Shown: positions 7,681-15,942, counted from the stretch's first letter. The stretch is DNA of 64,000 nt from G965197715 sp965247615 (GCA_965247615.1 OZ252022.1:682001-746000), one strand, 5' to 3'. A program made the numbers and translations. Notes: generated by a model from the letters alone, not told the origin.

Positions 7681-9693
7681 CTAGCCCTGCCGGGCGGCTT
7701 CCTTCTGCTGCTGTGTCTGCTGGATGACCTGCTGCGCCAGGTGGGAGGGCACCTCCTCGTCGTGGCCGAAGGTCACCGTGTAGCTGGCCCTCCCCTGCGT
7801 CATGGAGCGCAGGTCCAGCGTGTACCGCTGAATCTCTGCCAGGGCTACGCTTGCCTCCACCACGGACCTGCCGTCGCCCAGGGGGTTCATGCCCAGGATG
7901 CGTCCGCGCCGGCTGTTCAGGTCGCCGATGATGTCCCCTGTGTACTCGTCCGGGACCGTCACCTGCACCAGCATGACCGGCTCCAGCAGCCCCGGTGTCG
8001 CCTCGGCAAAGGCTTTCTTGAAGGCGAAGTAGCCGCAGATGTCGAAGTCCATGGTCGCCGAGTCCACCGGGTGGTAGCTCCCGTCGTACAGCACCGTCTT
8101 GACGTCCACCACAGGGAAGCCGGCCAGCACCCCTTCCGTGCACGCCCGCCGGACACCCTTCTCCACTGAGGGGATGAACTCCTTGGGCACGCTGCCGCCC
8201 ACGACCTTCGCCGCAAACTCCACTCCCCCGCCGCGGTCCGTGGGCTCCAGACGCAGCATCGCGTGGGCGAAGTGCCCGTGGCCGCCGCTCTGCTGCTTGT
8301 ACCGCTGGTCCACCGTCGTCACCTTGGAGATGGTCTCCTTGTACGGCACCTTGGGGGTCTGGAGCACCAGGTTCACCCCGAACTTGCGTTGCGCCTTCTG
8401 CACCGCCAGGTCTATGTGCACGTCCCCGTAGCCCGTCAGCAGCGCCTCGCCCGTGTCCGAATTGCGGCTGAACCGGAGGCTCGGGTCCTCCTCCGTGATG
8501 CGCGTCAGGCTGGGGCTCAGCTTGTCTAGGTCCGCCGTGCCCTTGGGGAAGACCGCCATGGGGAAGAGGGGCTCGGGAAAGACCACCCCGGCCAGACTTA
8601 CCGCATTGTCCTTCTGCCCCAGCGTGTCGCCTGTGTTTGTGGAGTTCAATCGCGCAACCGCCCCGATGTCCCCCGCAGCCAGAGACGGCACCGGCTCCTG
8701 GCTCTTTCCGCGCACCACTTGGAGCTGCCCAATGCGCTCCGCCTGCTCCTTGGTCGTGTTGTACACCTCTGAGTTGCTGTGGAGGCTGCCGCTGAAGACG
8801 CGCAGCAGGGAGAGCTTGCCGGAGTGCTGCTCCTGCGCCGTCTTGAACACCAGCGCCGCCAGGGCCCCATCGGCCTCCGGTACGGGCCGCTCCGCCGGAG
8901 ACGGGAGCAGGGCCAGGATGGCGTCCAGCACCTCCGTGATCCCCAGGCCCTTCGCCGTCGAGCCCGCCAGCACGGGGACCATCTTTCGCTGCGCCACGGC
9001 GGCCTTGAGCGCCGCGGTGATCTCCTCGTCGGTCAGCGACTCTCCCTCAAGGTACTTCGTGGCCAGGTCGTCGTCCGCCTCCGCCGCCGCCTCCGCCAGC
9101 TGCTCCTTGGCGGCCTCGAACTGGGCCTGCACGTCCTCCGGCACCGATTCCGGCGTGGGCACCAGGTTGACCACGCTCCCGAACCCCGCACCCGTGCCCT
9201 GGGGCAGCTGAATGGCTACGCACTCCCGCCCCAGTCGCTGGCGCAGGTCCTCGACGGTCTGCAGAAACTCCGTGTTCTCCCGGTCCAGCTTGTTGACGAA
9301 GATAACGGTGGGCAGCTCCATCTCCTTCAGCCGCTGCCACATCTGCTCCGTCCCCACCTCCACCCCCGCGTCCGCGGCCACCACCAGCACGGCGGCGTCC
9401 GCCACCCGCAGGGCCGAGAGGGCGTCGCCCAGGAAGTCGAAGTAGCCGGGCGTATCGATGAGGTTGATCTTGTTCTTGTTCCAGACGCAGGGCAGAAGTG
9501 AAAGCTGCGTGCTGCTTCCCCGCTTGGCCGCCTCGGGCTCGTAGTCGCCCGTCGTGTTGCCGTCGGCCGTGCTGCCCAAGCGGCTGATGGCCCCGGAAGC
9601 GAACAGCAGCGCCTCTCCCAATGAGGTCTTTCCGGCGCCGCTGTGGGATACGAGCGCGACGTTTCGCAGGTTCTCCGTGGTGAAGGTGTCCAT
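7681..9693 (-). CDS. Elongation factor G-like protein (EF-G2 type)
   Basis: A translational GTPase of 670 residues with EF-G architecture. Domain I has the P-loop SHSGAGKTS (about residues 16-24), DTPGYFDF and NKLDRENT; domains II to V follow, with VPYKETISK and GGHGHFAHAML near domain IV. The P-loop reads SHSGAGKT where canonical EF-G has AHIDAGKT, and there is no classical switch I RGITI motif, so this is the EF-G2-like paralogue rather than the main translocase. I start it at ATG 9693 (GACAGGAGGGAGG upstream); an extra 56-residue Gly-rich extension in frame comes from repeat sequence. Its stop is followed by a family C palindrome. Confidence 0.85.
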   Translation of the reverse strand: MDTFTTENLRNVALVSHSGAGKTSLGEALLFASGAISRLGSTADGNTTGDYEPEAAKRGSSTQLSLLPCVWNKNKINLIDTPGYFDFLGDALSALRVADAAVLVVAADAGVEVGTEQMWQRLKEMELPTVIFVNKLDRENTEFLQTVEDLRQRLGRECVAIQLPQGTGAGFGSVVNLVPTPESVPEDVQAQFEAAKEQLAEAAAEADDDLATKYLEGESLTDEEITAALKAAVAQRKMVPVLAGSTAKGLGITEVLDAILALLPSPAERPVPEADGALAALVFKTAQEQHSGKLSLLRVFSGSLHSNSEVYNTTKEQAERIGQLQVVRGKSQEPVPSLAAGDIGAVARLNSTNTGDTLGQKDNAVSLAGVVFPEPLFPMAVFPKGTADLDKLSPSLTRITEEDPSLRFSRNSDTGEALLTGYGDVHIDLAVQKAQRKFGVNLVLQTPKVPYKETISKVTTVDQRYKQQSGGHGHFAHAMLRLEPTDRGGGVEFAAKVVGGSVPKEFIPSVEKGVRRACTEGVLAGFPVVDVKTVLYDGSYHPVDSATMDFDICGYFAFKKAFAEATPGLLEPVMLVQVTVPDEYTGDIIGDLNSRRGRILGMNPLGDGRSVVEASVALAEIQRYTLDLRSMTQGRASYTVTFGHDEEVPSHLAQQVIQQTQQQKEAARQG

Positions 9694-9724
9694 TCGGGCC
9701 TCCCTCCTGTCTTGCGTGGGCCTC

Positions 9725-9753
9725 ATTGTATTGCCGCCGCATGGGTCGCGCAA
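9725..9753 (-). promoter_or_regulatory. Sigma70-like promoter of the EF-G-like gene
   Basis: On the minus strand TTGCGC (9753-9748) and TACAAT (9730-9725) are separated by 17 bp, 31 bp ahead of the ATG at 9693. The -10 matches five of six consensus bases. Confidence 0.5.
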
Positions 9754-9857
9754 CCGCTCCCACCATCCGCAGACCTTTGCATGACCGCCACCCCCGCACA
9801 CCCCCCAACCCGACCCTCCCCCACCCCCGTCCCCCCAGACCACCCCCCGCCGACCCC

Positions 9858-9898
9858 GCAACCCTCCCCCACGTGGCCGTCGCGCCAGCGACCCCTGA
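9858..9898. repeat. Family B palindromic repeat
   Basis: One copy with the full context: CGCAACCCTCCCCCACGTGG followed by the core GCCGTCGCGCCAGCGACCCC. It lies between the divergent EF-G-like gene and the small coiled-coil gene. The rest of 9694-9993 holds promoters but no gene. Confidence 0.75.
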
Positions 9899-9908
9899 CA
9901 CGCGCCCC

Positions 9909-9938
9909 TTGCCCTCGCGGAAGTACGTCTGTTCTAAT
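9909..9938 (+). promoter_or_regulatory. Possible promoter of the coiled-coil protein gene
   Basis: TTGCCC (9909-9914) and TCTAAT (9933-9938) with an 18-bp spacer, about 55 bp before the ATG at 9994. The match is moderate. Confidence 0.35.
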
Positions 9939-9993
9939 ACGGTCGGCGCGCCGTTCCATAGTGGCGCGCATACCTTGAAGGAGGGACGGCAAC

Positions 9994-10437
9994 ATGGCCC
10001 AGGACGACGACGTACAGCAAACCGGCGCCCAGGACGACACCGTAGACACCGGCGGCGCGGCCCCCGCCGAGATCGAGGCCGCCATGGCGGCCCTTAGGGT
10101 CGAGCTGGAAGAGGCGCGCACCGCCCTGGACGGCCGGCAACAGCAGGTGGCCGCGCTGCAGGCGGAGCTGGCAACCTCCCTCACCAGCTATCGCGAAGCC
10201 CTGCTGTCCAGCGTCCCCGACGTACCGGCGGAGCTCGTCGCGGGAGACACTGTGGCGGCCCTGGACCAGGCCTTCACCCGCGCCAAGGGCCTCGTGGAGC
10301 AGGTGCAGCGGCAGGTGGAAGCCCGGATGGCCAGGGAGCGCGTCCCCGCCGGCGCGCCCCCTCGGTCGGCGCCGGACCTCTCCAACGTCTCGGCCCAGGA
10401 GAAGATCCGCATCGGGCTGCAGCAGCTGTTCCAGTAG
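9994..10437 (+). CDS. Hypothetical acidic coiled-coil protein
   Basis: No family recognised. The 147-residue product starts with an acidic, disordered stretch (MAQDDDVQQTGAQDD). It continues with a Glu/Ala/Gln-rich helix (about residues 25-60) likely to form a coiled coil, then a region with VPDVPAELVAGDTVAALDQA, and ends in RIGLQQLFQ. The start is well supported by GAAGGAGGGACGG upstream. Short acidic coiled-coil proteins of this type include phage scaffolds, and a packaging module lies 2 kb away, but orientation is opposite and I would not assign it to the phage. Confidence 0.6.
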   Translation: MAQDDDVQQTGAQDDTVDTGGAAPAEIEAAMAALRVELEEARTALDGRQQQVAALQAELATSLTSYREALLSSVPDVPAELVAGDTVAALDQAFTRAKGLVEQVQRQVEARMARERVPAGAPPRSAPDLSNVSAQEKIRIGLQQLFQ

Positions 10438-10510
10438 GCGCCGCGGTCCCGGCGAAAAGCCAAGGCGTGGTACACTGGGCGGCGCAACACCCCCAACCGC
10501 CTGAGAGGCC

Positions 10511-10726
10511 ATGCCAACACAACCGCGAGACCTCACCCCCGGCTCCCTGAGGGCCGCAGCCCGCGCCGCGGGCTTTGACATCGACGAGACGCGCCTGGAG
10601 GCACTGGCCCTCCAGGCGCAGCAGCTCCTCGCCCGTCTGGACCAGGCCAAGCTGCATACGCCGCCCAACACCGAGCCCACCTTCATCTCGCCGCCGCCGC
10701 ACACCCCCACCAACCCCGCACCCTAG
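10511..10726 (+). CDS. Small AtzG-like/GatC-like protein
   Basis: A 71-residue product whose first 45 residues (LTPGSLRAAARAAGFDIDET, then two Ala/Leu-rich helices) resemble the helical repeats of GatC- and AtzG-like small amidase partners. The last 25 residues are Pro/Thr-rich and probably disordered. No amidase gene is adjacent, so the similarity may reflect fold only. Its last four bases overlap the end of the convergent gene on the other strand. The ATG is preceded by GAGAGGCC, a weak ribosome site. Confidence 0.45.
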   Translation: MPTQPRDLTPGSLRAAARAAGFDIDETRLEALALQAQQLLARLDQAKLHTPPNTEPTFISPPPHTPTNPAP

Positions 10727-11163
10727 CCCGGCTGCCTGCCCTGCCCCATCTCTCTTTGAATCATCGGCCCTGCCACCACGTTGAAGTGGGTCCGTCGCAT
10801 CTCCTGGTTTTCGACGCGAGCGATAATCTCATAGGTCCCAGGGTGTTGAAGTGTCAGGCCAACGCTGACAACCGCCTGCATTCTCTGGTCTTGGCCCGGC
10901 GGGATTCCCGGCGGTCGGCCGACTTCAGCCTGACCGCCAAACTGGAACACGGACTCTCCGTCGGCGGTCACAATCTCGACCTGCAGGCTGTGCTTTTGGT
11001 TGGTCTCGTTCCATGGGACTCGAATGGACAGGGCGATCGCCATGTTCTGCCGCAGGGGAAACTTTGAGTTGACGGTCAGGCGGTCCCAGCCGCCTCCCAA
11101 GAGATAGAGCTTGTTCCCAGTGACTTCAGCGGCATCGCTGAGGATGAGCCATTCAACCTCCAC
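10723..11163 (-). CDS. DUF6941-like beta-rich protein
   Basis: A 146-residue protein beginning VEVEWLILSDAAEVTGNKLY followed by LLGGGWDRLTV. This is the characteristic opening of DUF6941-type proteins, small all-beta proteins of unknown function seen often in Chloroflexota. I start it at GTG 11163, since GGAGAG lies seven bases upstream; a longer frame reaches 11193. The C-terminal half has an Ig-like strand pattern (HPGTYEIIARVENQEMRRTH). It diverges from the toxin-like gene at 11224. Confidence 0.65.
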   Translation of the reverse strand: MEVEWLILSDAAEVTGNKLYLLGGGWDRLTVNSKFPLRQNMAIALSIRVPWNETNQKHSLQVEIVTADGESVFQFGGQAEVGRPPGIPPGQDQRMQAVVSVGLTLQHPGTYEIIARVENQEMRRTHFNVVAGPMIQREMGQGRQPG

Positions 11164-11223
11164 TTGACACTCTCCTACATAGATACTACACATATACTAC
11201 AACTTGAGGAGAAGGACAACCCG

Positions 11224-11514
11224 TTGGCTGTCCCGCGAATCGAAGGCTTCCTATTTGATGAGGAGAATGAGGAAAAGCTGGCTGCGCATGGCTTGACTGC
11301 ACGGCAGATTGCGCAAGTACTTGATAATGCATTCCTCCTGGTTCCTAATCGGAAGAGACGCCGCGGCATGTATCTGATCATAGGGAGAGACAACGGCGGG
11401 GGGTGCATAGCAGTCCCAGTGGGTCCAACCTATGACCCAACGCTCAGGCGCCCTGTGACTGCGTGGCCTTGCAAGAAACACGAAGACCTGCAACTCAGAA
11501 GGAGGGAAGCATAG
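11224..11514 (+). CDS. BrnT-like/DUF4258-type toxin candidate
   Basis: Predicted small RNase-type toxin of a type II system. The core reads IEGFLFDEENEEKLAAHGLT, then VLDNAFLLVPNRKRRRGMYL and GCIAVPVGPTYD. This is the BrnT/DUF4258 layout: an FxWDxxNxxKxxxHGV-like start, a short helix and a final strand that in toxins carries Arg and His. I choose TTG 11224 (GAGGAGAAGG upstream), giving about 96 residues; the frame stays open to 11164. The antitoxin-like gene begins one base after its stop. Codon use and GC are lower than in neighbours, which suggests transfer. Confidence 0.55.
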   Translation: MAVPRIEGFLFDEENEEKLAAHGLTARQIAQVLDNAFLLVPNRKRRRGMYLIIGRDNGGGCIAVPVGPTYDPTLRRPVTAWPCKKHEDLQLRRREA

Positions 11515-11515
11515 A

Positions 11516-11851
11516 ATGGAGAAGCAGTTGGAGGACGAGCAAAGCTGGGATTTCGACGCTGCGGTAGCGGGAGTCCCCCCAAAGGTGAGCCGCGTCGTGT
11601 GCTCCGTCGCGTTCCAACGACGGGAGTTCGATCTGGTCGCGGCCTACGCAGAGCGCGTGGGCAAGAAGACGTCGCAGTTCATTCGTGAAGCTGCGATGGA
11701 GAAGGCCGCGGGAGGTCCCGGCCCGGCCTCGTTCGTGTACGCCAGCGGCAGTCCGGGCACGATCTGGGCTTTCAGCCCTATCCTGGCAACCTCTGCCGTG
11801 GCGGCTGCCGTCAAGGCCGATCTGTCAGAATCGGCTGCGGTAACCTACTGA
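11516..11851 (+). CDS. Antitoxin-like protein partner of the BrnT-like gene
   Basis: A 111-residue protein beginning one base after the toxin stop and preceded by AAGGAGGGAAGC. Its centre (VCSVAFQRREFDLVAAYAER followed by VGKKTSQFIREAAMEKA) looks like a short strand plus two helices, the ribbon-helix-helix layout used by antitoxins to bind their own promoter. The C-terminal 40 residues are Ala/Ser-rich. The pairing with the upstream gene is by position and layout, not by recognised family; toxin-first order fits BrnTA. Confidence 0.5.
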   Translation: MEKQLEDEQSWDFDAAVAGVPPKVSRVVCSVAFQRREFDLVAAYAERVGKKTSQFIREAAMEKAAGGPGPASFVYASGSPGTIWAFSPILATSAVAAAVKADLSESAAVTY

Positions 11852-11911
11852 CGTCCACCCGGGACTGCGGGCCCCCGTCACGTGGAGTATCCGGTCTGTG
11901 GAAGGTGGCAC

Positions 11912-12238
11912 ATGCTCTTCGTTAACCTGATGACTCTGAAGCCGGGCCTGACCCGCGAGCAGATCAACGACGCCGCTCAGCGCCGCGCCCGCTGGAAGTA
12001 CCCCCCGGAGATCAAGCTCATCGCCGAGTACTGGGTCCCGGGCAGCCCCAACATCATCGCCATCGTCGAGGCCGAGGGCGCCGGCGAGATCCTGGGGCTC
12101 ACCTACGCGTGGAATGACGCCTTCGACATCGCGACCCACCCCGCCGTCTCTGTCGACGACGGGCTTCGCGCCCTCCAGCGCGCCGGCATCGTGCGGCGCA
12201 GGGGCCGGCGCCCTAAGGCCCTCCAGGCCCGCTCATAG
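11912..12238 (+). CDS. DUF3303-like protein
   Basis: A 108-residue cytoplasmic protein starting MLFVNLMTLKPGLTREQIND. It continues with RRARWKYPPEIKLIAEYWVP, GSPNIIAIVEAEG and TYAWNDAFDIATHPAV, matching the DUF3303/ferredoxin-like alpha-beta barrel pattern of small proteins of unknown function. I use the ATG at 11912 because GGAAGGTGG lies just before it; the frame is open to 11882. It is transcribed towards the phage-like module, which is on the opposite strand. The gap 12239-12380 holds nothing recognised. Confidence 0.6.
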   Translation: MLFVNLMTLKPGLTREQINDAAQRRARWKYPPEIKLIAEYWVPGSPNIIAIVEAEGAGEILGLTYAWNDAFDIATHPAVSVDDGLRALQRAGIVRRRGRRPKALQARS

Positions 12239-12380
12239 GGCCGAGGCCGACCCGTTCATCGGGGGGGCAGGCGCAGTGGACCGCCGCACCCCCCGTCACC
12301 CAGGCGCCGCCGGCACCGGCAGCCGCCACCCTGCGCGCCCGGAGCTTCTCCGGCATGGGCCGGCCCCGGACGCGCGGGCC

Positions 12381-13742
12381 CTAGACCGCTCCGTTCCTCC
12401 CCGGCTCCCTGGCCCGCACCCGCTGCGCCGTCTCCTCCCGCTCCTCCCGAACCCGCGCCAGCTCCAGCTCCGGGTCCTCGATGCCCAGCTCCGCCATGGC
12501 CCGCCGCAGGCTGTGCGCCCCCATCTCCACCAGCGTCTGCTCCTCCCGCACCAGCCTGCCCCGGTCTCGAGGCAGCAGCGCCCCCCATGACATGCGCAGC
12601 CGCGCGGGCCGGTAGCTGACCCCCGTGTGCTGCTCGAGGATGCGCAGGGCCATGTCTGCCCGCCGCAAGTACACCGCGCCCCGGATCAGCCGCTTGCGCC
12701 GCACCTTTTGCAGCAGTGGGTGGAGCTCCATCTCCAGCGCAACCCCGGAGAGGTTCCGTACGTTGTCCCCGAAGGCCGTCCGCGGCGCTTCCGACAGGTC
12801 GTGGAGTGTCCGGTACAGGAGGTCGATGAACTCGGTGTGCAGACGAATCCCGCCCCCCTGCAGCAGGTCCAGCAGGTACGCCCGCGCCCGCTCGGGCAGC
12901 TCCCACACGGCGCCGGGTTGCACCGCGATGTCCTGCGCCTCTTCCACCCCCTCCAGCACCGCGATGGGATTGCCCGATAGCTCCATGATGGTCGAGAGCT
13001 GCGAGAAGGCGCGGTTCAGCTCCCGCTGGGGCTCCATCAGCGGCGGGATGTCGGAGACGCCCCAGGGCCTCTTGGGCTCGCGGAGGTTCGGGAAGACGAT
13101 GAAGGGGATCAGCCCGTAGGGGTTGGGCCGCTCCTCCAGCAGCCGGCCGTCCACCCACAGCGCCAGCTCACGATCCGTCCACGCCTCCACCACCGTCGCC
13201 TGGGCGCCCCGGGCCCGCACGCCGTACATCGCTTCCGCCTCCTCCGGCGCCAGCGGGTAGCGGCTGGCGACGCGCCACAGCCGCGACATGTCGTCGCCGG
13301 CCCACCAGGCGAAGACCCCCTGCACGTCGGGCGCAGTCACCCGGACGCGGCCGTCCCCGCCATCCCCGGACTCCGCGTCCCACGTGACCTTGTAGCAGCC
13401 GTCGCCCAGGATCGCCGTGTCGACCTCCGTCTCGTAGTCGAGCTGCTCCAGCGCGCTGGAGGCCGCGATGCTCAGCAGCGCCTCCTGGCCCCGCCGGCTC
13501 CGGTCGGCCGCCTCCGGCGACGAGTCCCACGGCTCCACCATCACGCTCATGCCGTCCGTCAGGTAGGAGGCCAGCTTGTCGATGAACGCCCGGACGTAGT
13601 TGAAGGTCAACCGCCGCTCCCGCTGTCGCGGCGACCCCCGCCACTGCGCGCCACCGTAGAACTCCAGGTGCTCTCGATAGGCCCGCAGCCGCTCTCGGTC
13701 CCGCTGCTCGAGCTGCTGGGGCAGGTCGGATTCCATAGGCAT
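12381..13742 (-). CDS. Phage portal protein (SPP1 Gp6-like)
   Basis: The portal is the dodecameric ring through which DNA enters the capsid. The 453-residue product shows the typical order: a basic N-terminal helix (LEQRDRERLRAYREHLEFYG), NYVRAFIDKLASYLTDG, ILGDGCYKVTWD, a long helix-rich centre (GVSDIPPLMEPQRELNRAFS, then QLSTIMELSGNPI), and a late helical part with VRNLSGVALEMELHPLLQKV. The start at 13742 has GGGAGG six bases upstream; the frame beyond it is repeat-derived. It is the last gene of a minus-strand packaging module, and no protease, scaffold or major capsid gene follows it. Confidence 0.82.
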   Translation of the reverse strand: MPMESDLPQQLEQRDRERLRAYREHLEFYGGAQWRGSPRQRERRLTFNYVRAFIDKLASYLTDGMSVMVEPWDSSPEAADRSRRGQEALLSIAASSALEQLDYETEVDTAILGDGCYKVTWDAESGDGGDGRVRVTAPDVQGVFAWWAGDDMSRLWRVASRYPLAPEEAEAMYGVRARGAQATVVEAWTDRELALWVDGRLLEERPNPYGLIPFIVFPNLREPKRPWGVSDIPPLMEPQRELNRAFSQLSTIMELSGNPIAVLEGVEEAQDIAVQPGAVWELPERARAYLLDLLQGGGIRLHTEFIDLLYRTLHDLSEAPRTAFGDNVRNLSGVALEMELHPLLQKVRRKRLIRGAVYLRRADMALRILEQHTGVSYRPARLRMSWGALLPRDRGRLVREEQTLVEMGAHSLRRAMAELGIEDPELELARVREEREETAQRVRAREPGRNGAV

Positions 13743-13819
13743 GGTTCGCCTCCCGTATGGATCGGCCGGGCCTCTCTCAGCCCGGCCCTGAGTTTGGGCA
13801 CGCTCGCCGCGCCCACCCG

Positions 13820-13970
13820 CCGCAGCGGCCCCGCAACCCTCCCCCCACATGGCCGTCGCGCCAGCGACCCATCGCAGCCCTGCAACCCTCCCCCCACAAG
13901 GCCGTCGCGCCAGCGACCCGCCGTAGCGGCCCCGCAACCTTCCCCTACTTGGCCGTCGCGCCAGCGACCC
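13820..13970. repeat. Tandem array of three family B repeats
   Basis: Three copies of the unit CGCAACCCTCCCCCCACATGG plus core (here shortened to landmarks CGCAACCCTCC and GCCGTCGCGCCAGCGACCC) follow each other at roughly 45-50 bp spacing between the portal and HTH genes. The third copy runs into the 3' end of the HTH gene and supplies its last codons and stop. Confidence 0.75.
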
Positions 13971-14271
13971 GTGCGGTCTGCAGGGCCCGGAAGACGGTCC
14001 GCTGGCTCACGCCGAAGCGGCTGGAGAGCTCAGGCACCGTCAGGCTCTCCCTGCGCTCGACGAGCACAATCTGGCGGTCCCGATCGTCCCGAATCGCCCG
14101 CCGGCGCCAGCCGGGATCGTCGTACTTGCAGCGGGGCAGCGGACAGCGCAGGCAGGCCGGCGCCAGGTCGCAGCCGTCGTCCTGGTAGTGGTGCGCCTCC
14201 GGCAGCGAGTCCTGCAGCGGCGCCCGCGGCTTCCCGTGTACCGCTGCTTCCCGCTTCTCTGTTTCCACCAT
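13945..14271 (-). CDS. Cys-cluster/HTH DNA-binding protein of the phage-like module
   Basis: A 108-residue protein starting at ATG 14271 (CCAGGAGGGGGAGC upstream). After a charged N-terminus comes a cysteine cluster, CDLAPACLRCPLPRCKYDDP (Cys near 34, 40, 43 and 48), likely a zinc or iron-sulphur site. A helix-turn-helix follows: LTVPELSSRFGVSQRTVFRA (about residues 77-96). It sits between TerL and portal, where small terminases or regulators often occur, so a DNA-recognition role in packaging or module control is possible. The final residues ARVAGATAK and the stop come from an inserted family B repeat. Confidence 0.6.
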   Translation of the reverse strand: MVETEKREAAVHGKPRAPLQDSLPEAHHYQDDGCDLAPACLRCPLPRCKYDDPGWRRRAIRDDRDRQIVLVERRESLTVPELSSRFGVSQRTVFRALQTARVAGATAK

Positions 14272-14336
14272 TGCTCCCCCTCCTGGACCTGGTGTCGATG
14301 GGCCCGCTTCTCCCCCGTGGGCGCGAGGTATCCTCC

Positions 14337-15770
14337 TCACCCCCTGTGCCACCCACGTGGCGACCCCGCAACCCTCACCTGCATGGCCGTCGCGCCAGCG
14401 ACGTCCGCGACGCGCCCTCTGGCCGTCCGGGGCAGGTACTCCCCCGCCTTCACCAGCAGGGCCAGGCTCATCAGAAAGTCGTCGTGCCCCTGGGATGCGG
14501 CCACGGAAAACTCCATGGTCTGGTTCGCCCGGTAGCGCGCCCGGGTCCGCTCGACCTCGGCCCAGAACGACTGATGCTCCGCCGAGCCGTCGGCCTCGTA
14601 CATCTTCAGACGCCCGCCGTTGACCGCCGCCAGCAGCTCGAACCCCAGCCGTGACTTGCTGGACGCAGTGAACACGAAGGGCTCCACCACGGCGCCCATC
14701 GCCTTGCTCAACGAGCTGGCGAGGCCCGCCCCCAGCCCCGTGGCGTCCACCACCACCCGGCGGCACCGCCACACGTTGCGCAGCAGGTCTATCAGGCTGG
14801 GCGCGAGGGCGTGCTGAGGCTCGCCCGTCCAGCGATAGTGCTGAATGACCCGGATGCGCGGCTCCGGCCCCTCCACCGTGAAGTCCAGCTCCCCAATGGT
14901 CAGCACCGTCGAGTCCCGGTCCGGGTTGGCCGTGCCGCTCGATCCCCAGGGCTCCCCGCCCACGTCGATGGCCGCGACGTAGCTCGCGCCGCGCCTCGGG
15001 GCGCGCTGTCGGGCGTGGTCGCCCTGGAGCTGGGACTGCTGGGCCGCGCTGAACATGCCCCTGCCGTCCGCCAGGGGCAGCAGGCGGTACTGCGTGCGAA
15101 ACAGCGGGTGCTCCTCTCCCAGCCGGGCCCGCTCCCCCTCCACGTACTCGCGGTAGCTCGGATTGCACGCGGCGACCGCCTGCCACTCGGACCGGAAGTG
15201 GCGCTGGACCCCGTCTCTCCGCTCCATCTCCAGGTTCTCCCCCGCCGTCTCCTCCAGCAGCGAGTGCCCGTCCCAGGGCGTGCCGTAGAGCACCGTCGTC
15301 GCGTTGGCGGACGCCGCCATGGGCCGGAACTCTCTGCTGAACTTCTCCGCGTCCACGTCCTGCGCCTCGTCCACCTCCAGCAGCACGTCCGCCGTGGCGC
15401 CCACCACGTTGGCGGAGGGCTCCGCGCTCAGGAAGAGCTGCCGGCAATTCATCACGCGGAGGATGTGGCCCGCCTCGGCCGTCCAGTGGCCCCGGAGTCC
15501 GGCGTCGTCCAGCCGCTCCCGCAGCCGCCGCATGCTGATCTGCGCCTGGGGAACAAAGGTTGGCGCGGCCTTCACCAGGCTCCCGCCCGAGACCATCCTC
15601 CGGGTCATCAGCAGGACTTCCAGCCAGGCCGAGAGCTCGTTCTTGCCGCCCTGCCGCGCCATCTCCACGGTAAAGAGCAGGCCGCGGCGGTGGAACACGC
15701 TGTCCAGAATCGCCCTGGCGGCCGCCGACTGGTAGGGTCTCAGCGTTCGATGGATAGCCAACCTTCCCAT
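14337..15770 (-). CDS. Phage terminase large subunit
   Basis: The packaging motor of tailed phages: an ATPase joined to an RNase H-like nuclease. The 477-residue product has a Walker A-like MARQGGKNELSA (about 37-48), the Walker B segment DVLLEVDEAQDVD (about 128-140), a coupling motif near TTVLYGTPWDG, and the nuclease start YVAAIDVGGEPWG (about 262-274). Further nuclease elements are VVVDATGLGAG and SQGHDDFLMSLALLV. The core looks intact. The last 25 or so residues (from RVADVAGATAM) are encoded by an inserted family B repeat, so the natural C-terminus has been replaced or extended. Confidence 0.88.
   Translation of the reverse strand: MGRLAIHRTLRPYQSAAARAILDSVFHRRGLLFTVEMARQGGKNELSAWLEVLLMTRRMVSGGSLVKAAPTFVPQAQISMRRLRERLDDAGLRGHWTAEAGHILRVMNCRQLFLSAEPSANVVGATADVLLEVDEAQDVDAEKFSREFRPMAASANATTVLYGTPWDGHSLLEETAGENLEMERRDGVQRHFRSEWQAVAACNPSYREYVEGERARLGEEHPLFRTQYRLLPLADGRGMFSAAQQSQLQGDHARQRAPRRGASYVAAIDVGGEPWGSSGTANPDRDSTVLTIGELDFTVEGPEPRIRVIQHYRWTGEPQHALAPSLIDLLRNVWRCRRVVVDATGLGAGLASSLSKAMGAVVEPFVFTASSKSRLGFELLAAVNGGRLKMYEADGSAEHQSFWAEVERTRARYRANQTMEFSVAASQGHDDFLMSLALLVKAGEYLPRTARGRVADVAGATAMQVRVAGSPRGWHRG
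14364..14402. repeat. Family B repeat inside the 3' end of the terminase gene
   Basis: CGCAACCCTCACCTGCATGG followed by GCCGTCGCGCCAGCGACG lies within the terL reading frame, contributing the peptide VADVAGATAMQVRVAG. The same core supplies VAGATAK at the end of the neighbouring HTH gene. Confidence 0.75.
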
Positions 15771-15825
15771 CTCCTTCCCGCTGCTCGTGGGGGCGCGCCG
15801 CTCATCCCCGGCCTGCAGCAGGGCC

Positions 15826-15922
15826 GTTGGATTGTTTTCTCTCGCATGATTGCCATCATGTTTTTTTCTGCGTTTTCTGAAGCTAAAGGGGCGCCGCGGA
15901 GTTGATTGTTTTTGGGTGGGTG
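15826..15922. other. AT-rich tract between small membrane gene and terL
   Basis: This stretch is strikingly T-rich on the plus strand (ATGTTTTTTTCTGCGTTTTC) in an otherwise GC-rich region. Read on the minus strand it contains TTTAGCTTCAGAAAACGCAG followed by seven A residues. Similar AGCTTCA plus A-tract motifs occur at about 20814-20838 and 40290-40312. No gene is seen. Confidence 0.4.
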
Positions 15923-15942
15923 CGGGAATGACGGGCGCTCCC

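Noticed and set aside
9694..9861. A 56-residue Gly-rich N-terminal extension of the EF-G-like protein
   Set aside because: It is translated repeat and promoter sequence; ATG 9693 has a strong ribosome site and matches the family start.
13820..13970. Tandem family B copies as a CRISPR array
   Set aside because: Only three imperfect units occur, intervals are conserved repeat flanks rather than unique spacers, and no cas gene is present.
12256..14274. Long open frames on the strand opposite or offset to portal and HTH genes
   Set aside because: They are low-complexity Arg/Gly/Ala/Pro translations typical of high-GC shadow frames and lack ribosome sites or family motifs.
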